The position numbers and the translations under genes are program-made. Shown in pieces: positions 59,400 to 64,000 of a DNA stretch of 64,000 nucleotides. This DNA comes from Orbilia blumenaviensis (lineage: Eukaryota > Ascomycota > Orbiliomycetes > Orbiliales > Orbiliaceae), in assembly GCA_036872755.1 (NCBI GenBank), contig JAVHNS010000006.1:806001-870000 (forward strand), given 5' to 3'. The notes below the pieces were generated by a model. That model did not search any database and was not told where the DNA came from. It was given only the letters and a program-made list of their open reading frames with translations. How positions within the stretch are numbered: the stretch's first letter is position 1; every line of letters begins with the position of its first letter.

Positions 59400-62012
59400 A
59401 TGGAGGTTGTTGGACTAGCTGCCAGCATTCTAACGCTAGCAGAAGCGGCTGGCCAAATCGGAAAGGCTATTTCTCGTTTGAAGGCCTTTGGCGAGGTTCC
59501 TCAGCAAATCTACGCACTAAAAAATGAGGTCAGCGACCTTGAAATCGTTCTACGGCATGTCGAGGATGCCGTCAAATCTAATTCGCTTCCCGTGAGCGGC
59601 GGCGGCCAGGAACCGCTCAAGCCAATCCTAAACCGGACCAAGGAGGTTCTAGAGAATCTTGCCAAGGCACTTCAAAAAGCGGCAAAGGCCTCAGAAGGTG
59701 GGAGGAGATATAGGGTTATCGGCAGGAGCACTATCTGGTGGAAATGGGAGTCTGTTTTTCAAAATTTCCAGAATGACATTCGTGCAGCCAAAGAAAATTT
59801 AAACCTTGCGTTGGGTGCATCAAATTCGTAAGTATCAAGCATTGATACTGTTGCTAATATCGATCCCGGAGCTCTGCGTGGGGTCTTTGACTAATTTGTT
59901 TCATAAACGCCAGCCGGCAAATAAGCAATGTAATCCTCGAGCTTCAGCAGATTACCGTCTTGACCTCAAATTGGCAGAACCCGGATCATTTTATGCAGAG
60001 TCTAAATCAAAATCAATCAGCACTCGCCTCTATCATGGATAAGCAATATCAACACCTAACGGACCGTATAGAGGCTTTACGAGAAGAGATGCGCGATAAA
60101 GTTGCGGACGGCTACGAGAAAGTTACGGACGACTGCGAGAGGGTTACGGACGACTGCGAGAAAAACGGACCACCACGATACTCCGATAAGGCACAAAATG
60201 AACCTGTGCGTGTGCTTCTCACCGCCCATACGCCAAGTCGAAGCTATTGCCCCTGCTCTTGCCACGGCAAGAAACGAGCGAATATATCACCACCCTCATT
60301 TATGGAGAGTTTAATCGGCAAACTATTTATCGGGTACACTGGGTCACCTTTTGTGAACCAGAAGTGTGACTTCGTGGGATGTAGACATAAGCAAACAGCT
60401 TCTGCTACTGTGGAATATTGGTTCCCCTGGTGGTTCGTCATGAAGAATCTACAAATAAACGTCAAGTTTATACCACATTCTGGGCCGCAACTTCAGCTAT
60501 CTACAGTAAGAAGGGTACCCGACGATTCTGTGTCGATATCATATGCTATGAAGGGAAACATTGAGGGTCTTCAATATTTGTTCAGTCAAGGTCTTGCGTC
60601 CCCAAGGGATGTAAGTGACTCTCGGAGCTATTCTCTGATGCGGGTATGTAGCCTCAACTTAGCTGATTAATGCTTGGGTGCGTCTTACGAACAGGATATA
60701 TCTGGTAGTGGGCTTTGTATGGCGGAATGCACCAGTATGAGACTGTCCAGTTTCTTATCAGGGAGGGAGCCGCTGTTGATGAAAAGTAAGCCACTTCCAC
60801 CTCAACTCACAACTACGGTTCTTTGGTACTGATATCGTAATTGTCAGCTCTTACGACAATGTATGGGACTTTATCTTCCGCGGAAAGTGCAATGACAGTC
60901 AAGAGCAAGGGCTTAAGTGTATCACAGAGAGTGGTGAAAACAGTTGGGTTGAAGAACAAAACTTTTCCCTGATCCACCGAATTATCTTTGGGCTTTCATC
61001 AAAACCACTTGCTCTAGAAATCGAAGAGCGTCCGGATTCCGTCTCCATGACAGACTCTCAAGGTCGAACGGCTCTAGATTGGGCAACTGCAAGGATGCAG
61101 CTAGATGACATGGCACTTTTGCTCGCCCATGGTGCCGACCCCAACAACATGGATGCCACGGGCAGAACTGCGGTTCTTCATGCAGTTGATAGCCATAGTA
61201 TACCATGCCTCCGACTGATTCTCGAAGGAGGTGGCAATCCAAACCCCAAGATGCCCAAGGGTATCTTTCGAAGCAGTCCATTGACCGCTGCAGGGTTTGC
61301 TGGGATGCCTGAAATGCTGAAACTTCTCTTAACATTCGGAGCAGACCCCAACGCATGCAATCCGGAAGGTTTAACGGCATTACACTCGGTCGCTCGAACG
61401 CAAAGTGTCGAATGCGCTTACCTACTGCTTGAATGGGGCGCCGACTTAAACGCCCTCTCCACTAATGGTAGGACACCACTAACAACCGCGATAATGCACA
61501 ACAACCATGCTGTGCTCAAACTTTTCGTGGATCGCGGTTTTGAATATGTTACGACTTCGAGATTGAGTTTAGGCCCACAACTCTTGCCAGTAATCGGTGA
61601 ATACGCTGATATCGAAACAATGTCCGTCCTCGCTTCTTCACAGCCACTGAAATTGTCATACGATCTCAGCACCGAGGGTGTTACCGCAGCCTACGAGATT
61701 TTGCAACAACGCCGCGACTACAACGAGAAATTGTCTGAGGCTTTCAAAGACTTGATCACTATCGCCGAAGCAGGAATAGCTTCCGTCAAGTCGATTGATA
61801 GTCTTCAGGAAGCAGGGCTCGTGTTCCATTCTGCAAGATCTTCATTCCATTCTGACCTTGAAGAAGCACTATCCAGGTTGGCAAGCCCTTTGGGGGGGAC
61901 CTCCAGTGCGGAGTGGGACTCCGTCTCTAACCATGTCGTGGATCCAAAGAGATGGGAAAATCGTAGATATACGGATAAAGATGGAAGTGATGAGCCGTTG
62001 GTGCAATTATAA
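59400..62012 (+). CDS. Fungal Helo/SesA-like N-terminal domain plus ankyrin-repeat protein
   Basis: Four exons: 59400-59827, 59914-60643, 60709-60785 and 60848-62012 (799 residues). Residues 1-~120 (MEVVGLAASILTLAEAAGQI, AFGEVPQQIYALKNEVSDLE) resemble the hydrophobic-start helical N-terminal domains of fungal STAND/NLR proteins (Helo-like or SesA type), which in some proteins trigger cell death or incompatibility. A predicted coiled coil at ~205-225 is three exact 7-residue units (VADGYEK, VTDDCER, VTDDCEK). Then a Cys-rich block (YCPCSCHG...CDFVGCRHK) and VEYWFPWWFV, a combination I recall from other fungal ankyrin proteins. Ankyrin units fill the C-terminus (NSYDNVWDFI; GRTALDWATARMQLDDMALL; GLTALHSVARTQSVECAYLL). 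There is no nucleotide-binding domain, so this is not a full NLR. Confidence 0.82.
60101..60163 (+). repeat. Three 21-nt units encoding coiled-coil heptads
   Basis: Units at 60101-60121, 60122-60142 and 60143-60163, each 21 nt and so one heptad. Units 2 and 3 are nearly identical at DNA level, indicating recent duplication. Confidence 0.85.
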
Positions 62013-62539
62013 ATGTATCATTAGATCAAAAGCGGGTATTAGACTAATATGCCGACATGAACCCATAATACAAACGGGTTTCATTGATATCCCGCGAAGA
62101 CTGTAAACAGACTTTTATGAATCAAATATCCTTTTTTATAGATTTTGGCCTTAGAGCTCGTGAGAATTGTTCGGGAGAAATTTGTGCCAAAAACCCGTGG
62201 TAAAAACTTTGCAAATGGGGAACCTTGGTTTCGACGCATGGACCATGGGTGGGCCCTCGCATATTTCCGGAACGGACACAAGTCCCGACCAGTTACATTG
62301 CCAGTTCCTTATCGATTGTCTTTTTCCGTGTTGAGATGGGCGCTTAGGCAATACCCTCGTAGATATATTATCTCCTTGCCTAGGCATATGTACAGTTACA
62401 CCAATCGATATTTATTACTTCCTAGCAAAAACAACATCCTGTCGGCTGATATTTGCAGATTGACGCACACAAGCCCTCTCTATCAATACAAACCCAACAA
62501 TTCCCAGCAGTACTACAAGGTTCCTGGTTAATATTAATA
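62013..62539. other. Intergenic, ankyrin gene to phosphatase
   Basis: 527 bases holding the ankyrin-gene 3' flank and the phosphatase promoter. An open frame at 62145-62531 has no family motif. Nothing else seen. Confidence 0.5.
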
Positions 62540-63552
62540 ATGTCGGATTTGGACGCTAGCACTCCCCGCATCTTCCTAGCTCGCCATGGTAAGTTTAGCG
62601 CCGCTCAAACTATACGATTGTTCGCTCTTCGTACTAAGAAACCTTATAATTAGGTGAGACGGAATGGACAAAAAACGGCCGCTATACGGGAACTACAGAC
62701 CTTGAACTCACACACCATGGGATTAAACAAGTTAAAGGGACGGCTATCCAGCTTGTTGGTCCCGGAAAACTAATCGATCCTGGACGAATCGCACATATAT
62801 GGGTTAGCCCGAGAAAGAGAGCGCTGCAAACCTTTTCTTTGTTATTCAATAATTCCAGTAGCTCCATTGGAGATGGGACTACAATTGCCAAGACGAAAGT
62901 TACAATTACCGAGGACATTGCGGAGTGGGATTACGGTGATTACGAGGGTTTGCTTGTAGGGGAGATCCGAGCTGGGAGGAAGAAGAGAGGCTTGGATTCG
63001 GAGACCGCATGGAATATCTGGCGAGATGGATGTGAAGGCGGAGAGTAAGTGGAACCTTACGAGTTGATATAGAGAAGCATAGGGCTTACCCGCTAATATT
63101 GATATTCTTCGCGTATAGATCTGCGGAGCAGGTTACTGAAAGACTAGACAGATTGATATCAGAGATTCGTGAAATCCAGGAGCCGTATATGAATGGCGGA
63201 AATGCAGTGGATGTAGTCTTGGTTAGTCTCCCCCTCTTACATTCCGTTTTCTACTAAACCCCTAACCCATCATACTAACTTTCGGCGAATACCTTTAGGT
63301 GGCTCACGGACTTATCCTTAGGGCTTTTGCTAAGAGGTGGCTAAATTATCCGATTGATAGTCCATTGCCTCTCATGTTCTCGCCAGGGGCAATTGGCATT
63401 CTAAGGTCAGATAAATTTCCAGTTTTGATCTGATTTTGATAAAGCAATTACCTGAATTAGAGACACTAACTTAAGAGATTCACAGCTATAAAAATCATGA
63501 TATCGATGAGCCAGGATTCTACTTGGGAATGGCGCTCCCTCTACAAGACTAG
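62540..63552 (+). CDS. shb17: SHB17-like sedoheptulose-bisphosphatase (histidine phosphatase family)
   Basis: Five exons: 62540-62588, 62654-63044, 63119-63221, 63299-63405 and 63486-63552 (238 residues); all phases close. Yeast Shb17 dephosphorylates sedoheptulose-1,7-bisphosphate, feeding the riboneogenesis arm of the pentose phosphate pathway. Catalytic RHGETEW (residues 15-21) is built across intron 1 and the second catalytic His is in VAHGLILRAFAKRW (His184). SHB17-type signatures, rather than those of glycolytic phosphoglycerate mutase: WVSPRKRALQTF, EWDYGDYEGLL, RKKRGLD and WNIWRDGCEGGES. Exon borders are conventional short fungal introns (65-80 nt). Cytosolic, with no targeting signal seen. 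Substrate is inferred from the signatures. Confidence 0.9.
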
Positions 63553-63710
63553 AGTAACGCCAAAACATCTTTTAATATCGAATAGACATAGACCAACTGA
63601 AATTGAGTTAATGCTCTTTTCTACCCCAACGTAACAGTGTCTATCAATCCCACCCATGGTACCTCTATAGATTTCTTGAGGCTAAAAAAGTACGGCTCTA
63701 AGGAAAGGGA

Positions 63711-64000
63711 CTACGGATCCAGGGCACTCTCGCGAATACATCTACCACATCTGCATCCACCTCCCAGGCTCCCCATCAGCCACTCTCTTCTCTTTTTCCA
63801 ACTCTCGATCCTCGGATCGGTATAGCAATCTCTGACCTCCTCCCCCTTTTTAATCTCCCTTAATGTTCTGAACTTCATTTCGCTTTGGCACTGCCACATC
63901 AAACAAGGTTCGCAGTCATGATTTACAAGACTGTAGCAAAGATGCAACGCAGCAACTTCAGGCTGCCCGCTAGTTACATTGTGTCTTGCGGAAGCTGTAC
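63711..64000 (-). CDS. SET-domain protein, C-terminal part (runs off window)
   Basis: The minus-strand frame is open to the right edge of the window, so the 5' part lies outside. It ends at 63711. Seen: ALHLCYSLVNHDCEPCLMWQ (the NHxCEP cofactor/zinc motif of SET domains), FRTLREIKKGEEV with CYTDPR (the GEExxxxY motif, Tyr present), and a post-SET Cys cluster (GGGCRCGRC). This order matches SMYD/SET5-type lysine methyltransferases. The apparent MH start within it is a TTG and not real. About 96 residues are visible; substrate cannot be judged. The neighbouring SHB17-like gene is convergent with it. Confidence 0.85.
   Translation of the reverse strand, partial: TASARHNVTSGQPEVAALHLCYSLVNHDCEPCLMWQCQSEMKFRTLREIKKGEEVRDCYTDPRIESWKKRREWLMGSLGGGCRCGRCIRESALDP

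Overview
The window comes from a filamentous ascomycete (Pezizomycotina). Support for this: short spliceosomal introns (about 50-220 nt) with GTRNGT donors and CTAAC-like branch points; a fungal gene repertoire (UTP12, ARPC2, EMC6, Sdc1/Dpy-30, an Osm1-type fumarate reductase fused to cytochrome b5, an SHB17-like phosphatase, a Vezatin/Inp2-like protein); and lineage-specific F-box, CorA-like and ankyrin proteins. I cannot place it below that rank. I assembled all gene models by hand from splice sites and reading-frame continuity. Where I give exons, the phases close unless I say otherwise.

Layout. 1-12.7 kb is an AT-rich accessory block. It holds four diverged + strand F-box-like paralogues (606, 6789, 8881, 11588), interrupted by a three-exon acyltransferase-3 membrane protein (4182-6082) and by a broken ankyrin remnant (10295-10595). 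A Vezatin-type putative peroxisomal myosin receptor lies on the minus strand at 13.5-15.8 kb. An 8.8 kb stretch with no gene I can support follows. 24.6-32.7 kb is a compact housekeeping block: a TPR-like protein, ARPC2 (minus) divergent with UTP12 (plus), and EMC6 (minus). 34.3-43.9 kb holds a nine-exon CorA-like membrane protein with an unresolved frame problem, convergent with a single 1996-residue protein. That protein joins an N-terminal membrane region to a long ankyrin array; it appears as two long ORFs but one phase-1 intron joins them. 45.9-48.5 kb is the fumarate reductase and 51.2-52.1 kb the COMPASS subunit Sdc1; after the Sdc1 TAG stop the same frame stays open for another 103 codons. 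52-59 kb is gene-poor, with simple repeats, a GC-rich island and a short hairpin element. 59.4-64 kb holds a fungal Helo/SesA-like N-terminal domain plus ankyrin protein, the SHB17-like phosphatase, and the C-terminal end of a SET-domain gene that runs off the window.

Functionally the window mixes conserved cell machinery (ribosome biogenesis, actin branching, ER membrane insertion, H3K4 methylation, redox and pentose metabolism) with fast-evolving families. Of these, F-box, ankyrin and Helo/SesA-like N-terminal proteins belong to classes often linked to ubiquitin targeting and self/non-self recognition in fungi. The observations most worth following are the Sdc1 in-frame extension, the F-box cluster with a separately spliced hydrophobic tail, the giant membrane-ankyrin protein, and the frame-broken CorA-like gene next to a 119-bp tetranucleotide repeat.
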